A stretch of DNA of 64,000 nucleotides from Rhodamnia argentea (taxonomy: Eukaryota > Streptophyta > Magnoliopsida > Myrtales > Myrtaceae). Position 1 is the first letter of the stretch. Every line of letters begins with the position of its first letter. The DNA lies in the NCBI RefSeq assembly GCF_020921035.1, contig NC_063160.1:16581095-16645094 (forward strand). Reading direction: 5' to 3'. The notes under the pieces were generated by a model, which was not told where the DNA came from, did no database searches, and was given only the letters and a program-made list of their open reading frames with translations. Positions 10,130 through 21,714 of this stretch are shown piece by piece. The translations under genes were made by a program, and so were the position numbers.

Positions 10130-10839
10130 CATGTTGTCATAAATCAAGAACTTCGTATCACGTTTCATGTGGGTCGAACCCGATAACGATCCTTTAGGGA
10201 GAATCATAATTTATGAATAGCATCATGAACACTCTTTCACTCCAAACGTGCTCGAGATATATAGCAATGCAGAATACTATTAAAGTATGGTTCATACTTT
10301 CCATCAATAAGAAAGCGTGTGGGTGTCAAATTCTAACAGCACATGAGATTTTAAGGCGGAAAAAAAGAGTGATTTTATGATTTTAAGTTTTTTTTTTTTA
10401 GGATTTGTGATGATGGGTTTCTTCCTCTTTGTGTTGGAGTTGTCCCATATTAGTTGTGGAAGGGGCTGGTGGTCGGTTTATAAATGTGAAGAAAATTTCA
10501 TCATTTGTGCTAACTTTTGGGATAAGAGAGACCAAAGCCCACCCAACACTAGTATCAGAACTCCTGTTGCCAACAAATCTTGATCCAACAATCATACGGG
10601 AGAGATACGGGGTGTTGCGCCTCCAATCCAGGACCCGATGTGTGAGGGAGAGAATGCAGGTTGTCCCATGTTGATTGTAGAATGGGCTGGTAGTCGGTTT
10701 ATAAATGTGAGGTAAAGTCTGAAAACCCAACACTTTGTGCGCTTGCGTTCATCCCCTCCCTCGTAAACCTCACGGTTTACTAATGATAATTCATTTAGAA
10801 CTTGAACCAGCTTACACTTGGTAGTTGGACAAATTCCAG
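10130..10839. other. Intergenic DNA shared with 61516-62229, no gene
   Basis: Near-identical in both copies of duplication B. Two similar stretches, around 10425-10480 and 10655-10710 (TTGTCCCATRTTRRTTG then GTCGGTTTATAAATGTGAGG), form a diverged direct repeat. I see no coding region or RNA gene. Confidence 0.45.
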
Positions 10840-10905
10840 AAGTCAAGGTCTCCGTCGAGTTGCGCACCCCAAAAGTCAACAAGTCAAAGTCTTCGGACAC
10901 GTATT
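10840..10905. promoter_or_regulatory. TTGAC cluster (partner 62230-62295)
   Basis: The stretch contains GAAGTCAAGGTC and then AAAGTCAACAAGTCAAAGTC, giving three to four TTGAC cores on the minus strand within 60 bp. It is the densest W-box grouping in the window and lies downstream of RLK3 / RLK9. Function is inferred only. Confidence 0.35.
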
Positions 10906-11399
10906 GATTGTTGGACCCCTGGACACGGTTCGTCTAGAGCAATCGTGGTCTTTTGTTGTTTTCGTCATGTCAGATCTTTAGCCATCGTAATGGAAACGCG
11001 GATCAATTTTCCGTCTTTAATTGACTAGCAAGCTTTTTTTCTTTTCTTTTTTGACTAGCAAGCCTTCAACTAAATATAAATGATCCAGATTAATATGCGG
11101 TGAATATCCTTACGTTGCCTATATTTTCGTGGCCACAACAACACATTATCACTCACCATGCACTCTTATCTTACTAACAAGACAGAAAAATAAACGACTG
11201 CACTATGAATGCTTCTCACTTCTCATTGCTACTTTGGTAAATTTTGGCCTACATAGCTTAAAGAAAGTTTGACATGACTTAGAATTGCTGAATCCGTATC
11301 CTTTGTATCCCCAACCACGTTCACCGATTTGCAGCATCAGTTTGTAATCTTCGGTCTTCACTTGTTGGAAGCTTATTTGCTACGTTTGGGACAAGTACT

Positions 11400-14300
11400 T
11401 CATGGTCCTTGCTCTTCTTGTAGGCTTGACGATGTTTCCGTGGTTCCACCTTCCCACCATATTCCTCGATTCATTTCTTGGAGCTGCGCAAGCGAGATTG
11501 AATGGAAGGGCTTGTCCAACGTTAGTTTTGGCGCTAGAAAAGCTTCCGAAACTTGTTTCATCGTGGGTCGCGACTTTGGGTCACCACTTAAGCAAGCAAG
11601 CGCCAGGGAAACTACCAGAATGATACTTCTTGCGATGGAATTCCCTCTTGGGATTGGCAAGCGTGGGTCTAATATTTGATGTAGCATAATATCTTCTCTG
11701 AAAAGTGTCGACAATATTAAGATCATCTCACCTGGATGCTCACCCATTATGATTTCCATTGCTACCGTTCCAAAGCTGTATACATCGCATTTCTCGTTGA
11801 TCACCAAAGTGTAAGCAAGCTCTGAGAAAAAGAAATAAAATGTTCGTAAATAGAGGAGGCTCGAAACTAAGTTCTCCACATTAGCTAGTACACTATCCGA
11901 TAAATTTGTAAAAATGATGAAGCATCAAAGTTGTTGCTTACCACGTGGGGAGTAAAGTATCTAGCTATGTGCCTCTACTAATAACATTCTAGATTGCTCA
12001 CCTGGTGCTATATATCCACGAGTGCCTGCGATATCTGCGGTGAGATTAGATGAGAAATTAGGTTCTAGGAGTTTTGCCGTGCCGAAATCCGATAAGAAAG
12101 CCTTCATGTTGTTGTTGAGCAAAATGTTGTTGCTAGATATGTCACGATGAACAATTGGCTGCGTGCAATCGTGGTGCAGGTAAGACAAGGCATGTGCAAT
12201 ATCCCAAACAATATTGAGTCTTTTAGACCAGTCTAATTCCACTGCTTCGACGTCATTTCTCAAAGCGCAAAATAGACTCCCCCTTTCCATATACTCATAA
12301 ACCAAGAACATGCATCGCTTGTGTAAGCAAAAACCATGGAGCTTAATTATGCTTCTGTGTCGTACTTCTGTCAAGTGTTTCACTTCATTTCGGAAGCTCT
12401 TGTCAAAAGATGGGTCCTCTGCTTCATGACGGTGAAGTTTCTTCAATGCCACGATCTTCCCATTGGGCAACCGCGCTCTATAGACACTACCGTATCCTCC
12501 AGTTCCAATGCAATATTTAATATCAAAGTCTTCTGTTGCATTGATTATGTCTTCATATGCCATTGTCCCATCGTAATTCCATATTGACAAGAAATCGCCA
12601 TTTTTTGTTGCTATCTCTGATCGCATGCACTTCGTTCTTCGTCGGAGTATTATCAAAGGCCCAAGAACTAATATAGCCACCAGTGGTATAAGTACCATCA
12701 TAAGTATAATCCTAGCCATTCTTTTGGGACCATCAGCCTTTTCCAAACCTTCATTATCGTTGAAAGCTCCATAATGAACATGGGCCAAATTATTTGGAAT
12801 TTTTCCCGTGAGACGATTGTGCGACAAGTTGACATAATCTAAGTGACCAAGAGTCGAAGGGATCGTGCCACGAAGTGCATTGAAACTAAGGTCTAGGTAG
12901 ATCAACCTCTTCAGATTTCCCAATTCGGGAGGGATAGGACTATCGAGCATATTAGTATGAATGTCAATGACTTCTAACATGGCGAGGTTTTGGAGACAAA
13001 GAGGTAAATCGCCAGTTAGGTGATTGTGGGACAAATTGAGGTGCCTGAGCTTTGGGAGCGCACATATTTGAAGGGGAATGATACCGGTGAGGTCGCTACT
13101 AGGCAGCCCAAGAAAGGCGAGATTCGAGAGGAGTGGCCAACTCATGCTACCCAAATTAGGGGTGATCCCGTGGTCATAACGTATTCGTTGCGGTATGTCT
13201 ATTCTGACGACGCTTCCAGAATCGTCACATGAAATGCCGAGCCACGTGCAATGTGATGATTTGGAGCTGCTGCTCATAGTAAAGTACTTGTAGGGCCACC
13301 AGCCACTGCCACGAAGAGCATCTGCATCTGCTTCCGTGGTAGTATATTCCAAAAATTCGTTGCCACGGAAATCTCTATAACCAACGTCGAGCAGATTATC
13401 TGGAATTCTTCCCGTGAGATGATTGTTCGACAAATCGATGTGACTTAAGAGGGAAAGCTTTTTTAAATTGGGAATTGAACCCTGTAGAGAATTATCCCGA
13501 AGATCGAGATAGCTTAACATGACCAAACTCCCAAGTTGAAGAGGGATTTCTCCAGAGAAGTTGTTATTGCTTAAATCTAGATAAGTGAGATTCTTGAAAT
13601 CTCCAATTTCCGATGGAATGGGGCCAGTGAAGGAGTTTGAGCCCAGGCTCAACCAAATCAATCTCTTCAAATTACCTATTTCTGACGGGATAGATCCGCC
13701 ATATTGGTTCTCTTCCATACATAGATATATCAAGTTTGTCAAGTTCCCAATTTCCGGGGGAATAGATCCATGGAAGGAGTTCCCTTGCAAATAGAGCTCC
13801 ATCAAGTCCTTCAATTCCCCCAGAGTTGGAAGTATAGGGCCATGAAGCAAATTGAAACTGAGATCTAGGTACCCTAGCTTCTTCTGATTTCCCAATCTAG
13901 AAGGGAAAGGACTAGCGATTCCATTATTATGAATGTCAAGAACTTCTAACATTGTGAGGTTTTGGAGACAAAGAGGAAACTCACCGGTCAAGTTATTGCC
14001 GGACAAGTCGAGGAACCGGAGCGGGAGTTCACATAGTTGACGAGGAATGATACCGGCGAGGCCATTATCAGACAGCCCAAGAAAGCTAAGATTCGGGAGC
14101 AGAGAGAAATTCATGCTGCTAAAATTCCCTCCGTCCCAAGAACCATTGCAGCTTCCTGCTAACATGTCTATTTCGACAACGCTTCCAGAATCATTGCAGG
14201 AAATGCCGGGCCACTCGCAATGCGACATAGACGTGTTGCTCGTAGCAGAGTGAGGCCACCACCCACTGCGAAGAAGAGCATCCACCTCTGCTCCGATGGC

Positions 14301-14435
14301 GAGGGCGGGGTAGCTGTGGGAGAGAGCTAGCGCGAAGAAGGATCCATGTAGGCTGCGGTCATCAGCCGGCGAACATGCAAGCCGACGGGATTGCTTACTG
14401 GATTCAAATGAGTCGTGCGGAACATCTTCTTGCTT

Positions 14436-14473
<38 letters not shown>

Positions 14474-14534
14474 CTCTTCTTTTGCTCTGGAAATGGAAGG
14501 TCCGAGTTTGCTGCAATATAGAAGAGCAATCCAA
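11400..14534 (-). CDS. RLK3: LRR receptor-like kinase with duplicated ectodomain; leader frameshifted
   Basis: Exon 1 is 14534-12002, the intron 12001-11822 (GT-AG) and exon 2 11821-11400. The join restores APE (GYIAPELAYTLV) in phase 1. Reading from 14534 gives 984 residues: LRRNT 1 near residues 85-118, LRRs to about 390, a second LRRNT near 400-440, more LRRs, TM near 625-650, then a kinase with [22 protein letters not shown] and DFG all intact, so it should be catalytically competent. The ATG matching the rest of the family is at 14425, but a 1-bp insertion near 14350 (GCAGCCTACATGG against GCAGCGACATGG in RLK6) puts that leader out of frame and ends it after about 32 residues. The 14534 start reads through the (CT)n tract and has no Met close to the hydrophobic leader. 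The gene may therefore lack proper secretion. A 13.6 kb retroelement sits just upstream. The kinase is probably real. Whether the protein is made is doubtful. Confidence 0.82.
14439..14471. repeat. (GA)n tract in the RLK3 leader
   Basis: About 16 GA units, CT on the gene strand, beginning 14 nt upstream of the family ATG (14425). In the 14534 frame it encodes SLSLSLSLS, which is unlikely to be real protein. Confidence 0.85.
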
Positions 14535-14626
14535 CGTTGGGCCCCGTGGTTTTAGTGCGGATCCAATTCACACTTGCAGCATTCCACGAACCGGACGCCG
14601 TCCCTCGCACCTAATGGACTCCACAT

Positions 14627-16079
14627 TGTTGACGCCTAAATTTTGATTAATCTATTTTTTGCATAAAAATTATAAAAAATCATCTCACATATTTATTTTT
14701 AGCGTACATTGCATTGGCATATAATCGGGCAAGCAGAACACTTAATTTAGCATGCGTCTAGACTAGGCACGGGATGGAAAAATACACCGAGAAGATTTGA
14801 AACTTCAAGGACTGTATTGCAAATACTTAAAATTTCGGGGACCTGTATTGCAAATACTTGGAACTTCGGGGACCGTATTGCAAATACCAAAAGAAGATGA
14901 AGAAGGGAAGATGATGAAGGGAAGATAATGAAAAGAAGATGAAGAAGGGAAGATGATGAAGGGAAGATAATGAAGGGAAGATGAAAATGGAAGGTGAAGA
15001 AATGAAGATGAAGAAGGGAAGATGAAAATGGAAGGTGAAGAAATGAAGATGAAGAAGAGAAGATGAAGATGGAAGGTGAAGAAATGAAGGTGAAGAATGA
15101 AGGATGAAGAACTTTGCCTATAAAAGAGAGAGCTCTTGAGAAGAGTTTTAGAAGGGGGGAAGTGGAAGAGAATTGAGAGAAAGTAGAAGAGAATTGAGAG
15201 AGTTTTTTTTAGGAAGAGTGGAAGAGAATTGAGAGAGTTTTGAGAGAGTTTTTGAGAGGAATTTTTAGAGAGGAAAAAGAGAGTTCTTGAGAAAAATCAG
15301 AAGAGAAAATTCGAGAGTGAAAAAAGAGTTTTAGTCGAGCATCATCTTCGACGAGTCCCGACACATATTTCGCCTCTCGCCACCCAACAACGCCATTGCT
15401 TGCCATTTTCGACGACAGCCGCGTTCTTCCAACTCCGAGATCTTGAAGGGAACTATAACGTGTATGTGAGTAAGATTTTGTGTAATAGAAGGTAATCATT
15501 TCCATCTCGATCTACAAAAATGTAATCGTTTGGTTTGAACATTTGTCCTGTTTATTTTAGACATGTCACGTGTTCCAAATTTTAGCATTATTACATGTTA
15601 ATTTATTTTTGTAAATACTCGTGATTGGCTGCGTTTTCTTTCTTTCTAAATCACCCATGGTGTATATTGTACAAAGTTCAATGTTTTACATCCCCATAAA
15701 AAAGAAGAAAAAAACCAAAAAAATTGCATCTTTGAATTTCAAGTAAAATCCATCAAAATTGCCAAATCAAATATTTTTCATGAAAATGGTACCGAAAGGG
15801 CGTTAGAGAAATCTGACGTAACCAAATCCCCGAATTCAAAATCTCCGGTTCGCGGAAATAAGATAGTTTTCTCCCGCTATTTTATTTAGGTTTCTAATCA
15901 ACCTACCGAAAATGATTAGTGGCGACTCCAAATTCAAATCACATTGCATGTTAATTATTTGAACTTTAAGTTGCGATTTGGTATGGACTTGGGAGAGTCC
16001 GAGTTAGGTTAGTTAATTAATTAACCCGATAATCCATTAGCCCGAAAATTAACTCGTCTATTTTTTTTAGGTCGCGTGA
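14627..16079 (+). repeat. 5' LTR of the Ty3/gypsy element
   Basis: Starts TGTTGACGCC. The end corresponds to GTCGCGACA in the 3' LTR but reads GTCGCGTGA here, so the terminal bases have mutated. A GA-rich repeat block fills 14886-15110 (GAAGATGAAGAAGGGAAGAT units). A TATAAAAG box at 15119-15126 follows it and should be the LTR promoter. Confidence 0.93.
15119..15126 (+). promoter_or_regulatory. LTR TATA box
   Basis: TATAAAAG lies directly after the purine-rich enhancer-like block, about 490 bp into the LTR. The 3' LTR has the same box at 27243-27250. That copy would fire outward, away from RLK3, into 28.2 kb and beyond. Confidence 0.6.
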
Positions 16080-16082
16080 CCT

Positions 16083-16100
16083 TGGCGACTCCGCTGGGGA
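16083..16100 (+). other. Primer-binding site of the Ty3/gypsy element
   Basis: TGGCGACTCCGCTGGGGA starts three bases after the 5' LTR. TGG pairs with the CCA end of a tRNA. The tRNA species needs an alignment to name. Confidence 0.65.
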
Positions 16101-17399
16101 CCCAAAGAGGACTTAGGCCGGATAATTTCATGAAAAAGGAATCACTTGATTTGGCAAACTTTGGTTGAATTCTCATTCTTAGGTGTTAAATGTTTTTGCA
16201 GATTGGGAGTTATAAGGGGAGGAGTGATCGGCTAACCCTTTGTTTTGCAGGCTTGGTGAATTGGAATTGTGATTTAACTTTTGAATCATTGAAGCGGTGT
16301 TTGCCTTTAATTGTTGTGCATGATTTATCGTCTTTGCACTACACTGCACACAACCCGTGACCGAACCTGGGTCACACTAATAGTTTTAAGATGGTATTTA
16401 GATGGTCCTCTAACCTTGGCGGTAAGGCTTCGCTAAAGGTTATCCCATCTGGATCCCGAAAATGTTTTCAAAAAAATGGCTCAAGGGTCGTTCTTATGCA
16501 CGTGAGGCTACGATGCATGAGAATTGCCCTTGTCGACCGAACCAAGCCGAAGTGATTGAACCCGACTAGTCATGACTATTGTACGCGAGGCTGCGACTAG
16601 TCATGATGACTGTGCGCGAGGCTGCGACATGTCGTTTCGTTCATCATTTCACTTTGCAAAAGCCTTTTGGATAGATAGAATAAGATTTAAACTCACAATT
16701 CATGCGCATGTCTTTGTGATTGGCATTTTCTTCATATGAGAGGTAATTTCTTGTACCATGTTATCTCATTTTTATTTTGAGCTGGTCCATGGTTTAGGAG
16801 TATCGTTGTCTTATTTCCAATTTCGCACTTTGCTTCCGTAGCTTTTACAATTTCATCGGTTGTCCTCAATTTTGATTTGGCTTATTCCTGTTGTGCGATT
16901 TTTACTAAATTCTACGATCGAGCTTTGAGTAAGTGCCAAACACGAAAGTTGTAGACCTATGTTTCAACTAATATCTTGCAAAATTTCAGAATTAAATTCA
17001 TAATTTAAGATGGCCCTTCGTTTTTTCAACAACATGCGGTTATAACAGTTTTCTGAACGTGATTTTTTTGGAAAGACACATTAAACTGATTTGATCCGTG
17101 CATTTCTAGTCCGATTGGCCAACATAAAAGTTGTTCATCATCTTCTCAACTACAAGCTCGTAAAATTTGGACATGTTTTGATCAACGTACGAATTAATAC
17201 GAATTTTTTTCAAAAGCGGACAAACTGAAAATTACATGTTTCAATCCTTTGGTCATAATCACTTTGTTCATTTGAGTCTAGAGGGATGCCATGGGCCGGC
17301 TCGCTATTCTATGCTCCCCTGTACTAATTTTGGGTTTGTTACGTGTACAGGTAATTTATCACGGATCCTCCACATATTACTCGATCGGTCGCAAAGAGG
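16101..17399 (+). other. Retroelement leader, no ORF
   Basis: Untranslated leader. Short direct repeats of a GACTAGTCATGA / CGCGAGGCTGCGA pattern occur at 16566-16630. Nothing else is recognised. Confidence 0.5.
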
Positions 17400-17735
17400 A
17401 TGGCCGACATTAACGATGCCGTTAGTGCTGCCCTAGACGAGAAACTTGGCTCCTTGATCGAGCGCTTTGAAGGGATGATGTCCCGAAAGATGAAAGAAAT
17501 GATGGCCGCCTTCACCGCCAAATTTCAATCATCCGCCGCCAGCCCGCCGCTTCCTGCTCTAGTTCCCCCTACGGACAACTTCGGTCACGGTCTTGGGAGA
17601 AGTTCAAGATGCCCGACTTCGAGAAGTATGATGGGACTTCCAACCCGGTTCAGCATGTCCGGAAGCTGTCACAAATGTCGATTCATGGTAACAAGATTAA
17701 TGTCCCTCCAAACGAGTTACATCGCTTATCCGAAC
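17400..17735 (+). pseudogene. gag N-terminal remnant
   Basis: An ATG at 17400 opens MADINDAVSAALDEKLGSLI, a helical, charged N-terminus typical of plant gypsy gag. A frame change leads to MPDFEKYDGTSNPVQHV (from 17609), the conserved start of the retrotransposon gag core. After about 30 residues this runs straight into integrase-type sequence, so several kilobases of gag, protease, RT and RNase H have been lost by an internal deletion near 17710-17740. Confidence 0.75.
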
Positions 17736-18620
17736 CATGGCCGTTTTCTATGTGGGGCATTGATGTTATCGGCCATATCAATCCTAAAGCATCCAATGGG
17801 CATCGATTCATCTTGGTAGCAATTGACTATTTCTCTAAATGAATCGAAGCCGCATCTTATTTAGCGGTCACTGACATGAAATATCGTGAAATTTATCCGT
17901 CGAGATATCATCGCTCGATATGGTTCACCCGAAGCCATAATCACTCGACAATGGCTCAAACTTGAACAACAAGCTAATGGACGAATTGTTCAAGGAATTC
18001 AAGATCAAGCATCCGAACTCTTCCCCATATCGTCCTCGGATGAATGGAGCAAGTAGAAGCCGCCAATAAGAACATCAAGAAAATCTTAGCGAAGACGGCT
18101 GAAAATTATCGCGATTGGCATGAGAGGTTGCCATTTGCACTTATGGCGTATCGGACCTCGATCCGGACATCTACGGGGGCAACCCCGTATTCTCTTGTAT
18201 ATGAAATGGAGGTCGTTCTACCGGTTGAAGTGGAAATTCCTTCCTTACGTATATCTTGTCTCAAGCTATCTTGACGGAAAGCTTGAATGGATCTAGCGGA
18301 GGGCGAGCCAATTGAATTTGATCGATGAAAAGAGACTTAAGGTTATATGTCATGGCCATTGTTATCAGCAGAGGGTTGCCAATTCATTCAACAAAAAAGT
18401 TCGGCCTCGATATTTTCGGATCAATGACCTGGTCTTGAGAAAATTATTGCCAATAGTCCCACTCCCGGAAGGGAAATTCGCTCCAAACTATGGTGGTCCA
18501 TATATAGTAAAGAAGGTGCTCCCTGGTGGTGCTTTGATTATGGCCGAGATGGATGGTCATGTCCTTACCAACTCGATCGGTTCGACTCCGTAAAGAAATA
18601 TTATACTTGATTCACTACGA
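17736..18620 (+). pseudogene. Integrase remnant (Tat/Ogre-like)
   Basis: Fragments in changing frames: WPFSMWGIDVIGHI with the first catalytic Asp, then FILVAIDYFSK (17800s), a degraded middle with stops, then EAANKNIKKILAKTAENYRD and WHERLPFALMAYRTSIRTS (18044-18274), then NKKVRPRYFRINDLVL and GGPYIVKKVLPGGALI (18312-18600). Stops at 17839 and around 17900-18040, plus frameshifts, rule out a functional integrase. Confidence 0.82.
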
Positions 18621-18949
18621 TGTTTTCATAATCGAGTTATAATATTAATCAGATTCACGAGTTGTTCACATTTGGGCATTCGTTTGTTTCCTCGCTACTA
18701 ATCTTTCTTTGAGAGATTGTTTCAAATGGGGGAGTCTCTCCGGCCCAATTGAATTGACCATCAGTAGCGTGAGATTTACATATTCACGAGTAAAGGGGTT
18801 ATCTTGCAAAAAAAGATATGACGACCAAGATGAAATGAGGAAAATGAAGAGCCCCTTCAATATTCAACGGCATATGGAAGATCGAATAATGCGAAAGCGA
18901 AATGCAAATGAGTAAAAACTTGCATTTATTTCATCCATCGGAGAGCCTT

Positions 18950-19690
18950 ACAAACAGATCATCGGGGTGGGAACGTAAAGCCAAACCGAGCCCTAATGAG
19001 CATCACAAAGGAGTTTAACTGACTCTCCATACGGTTGATGCTCCGCCTACACCGATCGCTTCGAGAATCGAGATCCGCCCGGCTTAAAGAGGAGGAGCTC
19101 ACATTTCTCTTTAAGCTTGGCCACCCTATCCTCGTGATACTCGGCAGCAGATTCCAAGTCATGGATCGACATTCTCCCGCGGGCTATATCCAGGGTCGGA
19201 TCGTCCAGCCTTTCTTCCAGCCATGAGCATTGAAATTTCAAAACAATATCGAGCGGATCGCGCTCGAAGATGGTCCGGGACATGGCCAAGCGTTCCACCA
19301 AGTTCCCCCTCTCACGAATCAGCAGTGAGACTTGATCATTACCGTAGTCAAGGGCCTTCTTATAATTGTCGGCTACAAGGCGGCCAACATCAAGTTATCC
19401 GGCCGATCCCGATAGCGTGCCCTCACAAGATAGGCCAAAGTAACATCTTGATAAGCATGATTGTAAGCCTCCGGGAAGTTAGTGAAGAGGGTAGGGAAGA
19501 TCCTATATTCCTCTTCTAACTTGGTACCTTGAATAGAAACGGTGTCCATATCCGTAAACATGAGACGGATTTCGGTTTCGACCTCCGGATGGTTGGCTAT
19601 ATAAGAGTAGCCATGGCCTAAGAGATTATAAAGTTTTTCCCATTTGGCCAAAACTTCAGCCGAGAAGATGCGTGCGGGGAGGGAGGCCAT
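18950..19690 (-). pseudogene. Antisense ORF inside the retroelement (function unknown)
   Basis: The minus strand opens at 19690 with MASLPARIFSAEVLAKWEKL and runs to 19373. A 1-bp change there shifts the reading to the frame that continues 19301-19047 (RGNLVERLAMSRTIFERDPL, then a charged helical stretch). Together this is about 210 residues, rich in Glu, Arg and Leu and probably partly coiled-coil. I recognise no domain. Extra antisense ORFs between integrase and the 3' LTR are known in Tat-type elements, so it may be an element gene. Capture from the host is the alternative. Confidence 0.5.
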
Positions 19691-20250
19691 TGTTGCTTTG
19701 AAGTTGCTTGAAAAAGAGTGGATGCGAAAGAGTGCTTAGAAGGTTGGAGATGAGGATATGGAAGCGATAATCGTCTCGGCGTTAAATCCTAATTTAAAGG
19801 GCAGAAAAAGTCATAGCAATAATTATTGTGGGGGCCGAGTTAATTATCTGGGTAAAACTACGGACGTTTCGTCCGTGAATCACGGATCTACCATCTCGAG
19901 GCTCACGAAATTCGAAAAGTTGCGAAATGACTTAAAGGTTCCGCCATATTAAAAGAGGGACAAGCATCTTATGAGAAAAGATTTGAGGGTCCCACCATGT
20001 TAGAAGGAAATGAAGAAGACATAGCGGGAAACACGAAATCTTGGGAGAAGCAACGGCTTAGTGGTTTTCATCCACGTTAAAAGGGAGGCTCCGGAACATG
20101 CATGTTTACTCGGAAGAATTTGGAGAGAGTAAGCATACGGCGGAGAGTAGAGTGAACAAAAGGCGGTAAGAAGTATTTCAATCCAACATGTTTGGAGGCT
20201 ACCAGCACTTACTCGGAGGCAACCAACCTAGACATCCCCGAGAATGAGCG

Positions 20251-20940
20251 ATGAATTTCGAGGCCGGATCCAGCCTTGAAGGCGTAAAACCCAACTCCCT
20301 TGGTGGTGAAGTTCAAGATCTCGATAACAGCAACAACAATAGCAAAGCGAGCAGCCGTAGTCAACCCCCGGAAAAGAAAACATCAAATCAAAGAGCTCAA
20401 GCTGCCTTTAAGGAGTGCCCTTACGTGAACGGGAAACGAAAAAATGAGTTGAGCCGGAAGCTAGGAATGGAGCCCTTGAAGGTCGGGTTTTGGTTTCAAA
20501 ACAAGCGGGCCCGAGTGAAGGTTCGAAGTGAAAGTCATGAACTTGCGTCTCTAAAGGAAGAAAATGAAGAGCTTCGACGAGAGATCAAGAGGTATAGGGA
20601 TGCTCTTAACATCGCTATTTGCCATGTCTGCAAAGCAACCCCATCACCTTTGGTGGCATGTTCCTTGATGAGCCACATCCGAGCATTGAAAATGCTCATT
20701 TATCGATTCATCCTCCCGAGCAAGTTCTCGCACAATCGGATTTCGTTGGGGATACATCCCGGAATGTCGGCCTTGCGGAGGCAGAACCGATGCCCTTCGA
20801 GGGAAGTGACATGCATCACTACAATTGGAGTTTCCACGATGTCACGGTCGGCCAATTCAACACCGATGAAACTCCGAATCGCCTAGCCTACATGAAACTT
20901 GAGTTTTTATTATGGGCTTTCAAAATATCACTCTTTTGAG
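20251..20940 (+). pseudogene. Captured HD-ZIP IV-like homeodomain and zipper segment
   Basis: An ORF of 211 codons starts MNFEAGSSLEG. After an Asn/Ser-rich acidic stretch comes a homeodomain-like block: FKECPYVNGKRKNELSRKLG, then EPLKVGFWFQNKRARVK, with the invariant recognition-helix W, F, N and R present. Next is a leucine/charged zipper (LKEENEELRREIKRYRDALN) and a CxxC motif (CHVC). In class IV HD-ZIP proteins the same order occurs: FKECP, WFQN, zipper with CxxC, then an IENARL-like segment. The latter appears here in the next frame (FLDEPHPSIENAHL, about 20660-20700), so a frameshift follows the CxxC. Helix 1 is 3-4 residues short. There is no START domain and no intron. I read it as a retro-captured, decaying transcription-factor fragment. 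Confidence 0.72.
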
Positions 20941-21164
20941 CATTACTAGCTAGCCCTTATGAATTCTCAAGAGAAGTAGAGACATGCGTGAATGAATGTA
21001 CTGTTTGTTACAAAGTCCCCATGTGAGACATTCTTCCTTTTACGCCTAGAGTTAATCAAGGGGCAAAAAACGATTACTATCCGCAAATATCATCATGCTT
21101 AAATGCGTGAATTCTTTATCGATTTGTTGAACGCCGAAAGGAAAAGCATTAAAAGCCTTCACAT

Positions 21165-21365
21165 AGATAGATGCAAAAAGATTTGAGAAAAAATAGCTGC
21201 CTCGTTATTAGAGAAAGCAAAAAGATTCGAGGAAATAAGCGCCTCGGGAGGAAGTGAAAAGATCTCGAGGAAGGAAGTAATCGCCTCGTTCGTAGGGGGA
21301 ACCGAAAAGATCTGAGGAAGGAAATAACCGCCTCGTTCATAGAGAAAGCGAAAAGATTTGAGGGC
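21165..21365 (+). repeat. About 50-60 bp tandem repeats within the retroelement
   Basis: Four diverged units containing GCCTCGTTCATAGAGAAAG and AAAAGATTTGAGG. They code for nothing recognisable and separate the two captured segments. Confidence 0.6.
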
Positions 21366-21714
21366 TCCTACATATCGGAAAAGGAAAAAGATGACAGATT
21401 GAGTGAGAGGCAAGAGTTATTACGAAATGGATCCAAGGCACTAAGACCGGAAAGGAGAGAAAAAGTTGTCCTCTTTCGTAGAAAAAGCAAGAACCTATAT
21501 GCGAGACTAACAGATCAGAAAAAGTTTATAAATGACCACCGGAACTCGTCACGAAAGACCACCATCGCTTTTGTGATTTTCGGGCAGATTGTTTTGCAAG
21601 TCCGAGAACATCTAAAGCTCGGTCTCTGGTCGAAACAGCCATTTTTGATCTACATATGGAAGGTTTTAAAAGAAAAACACGTTCATTCCGGGCGGAAGTA
21701 TGGGAACCTTCCTA

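Larger units (their letters stand above)
9310..12610. repeat. Segmental duplication B, left copy (partner 60905-64000)
   Basis: From 10398 on the two copies keep a constant offset of 51390, through exon 2, the intron and the kinase part of exon 1 of RLK3/RLK9. Left of that, the offset differs by 218 because of the SINE plus small indels. The right end in the partner is cut by the window. Confidence 0.9.

Noticed and set aside
14404-14610. ORF with SLSLSLSLS
   Set aside because: Encoded by the (GA)n microsatellite of the RLK3 leader. Composition artefact.
15209-15505. Minus-strand ORF in the LTR (also 27421-27630)
   Set aside because: Present in both LTRs as a shadow of the 5' untranslated region after the TATA box. 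No domain.
17609-17842. Single functional gag-integrase fusion protein
   Set aside because: The frame from gag (MPDFEKYDG) into integrase (IDVIGHI) is open for 77 codons only by chance after an internal deletion. Stops follow and no catalytic set is present.
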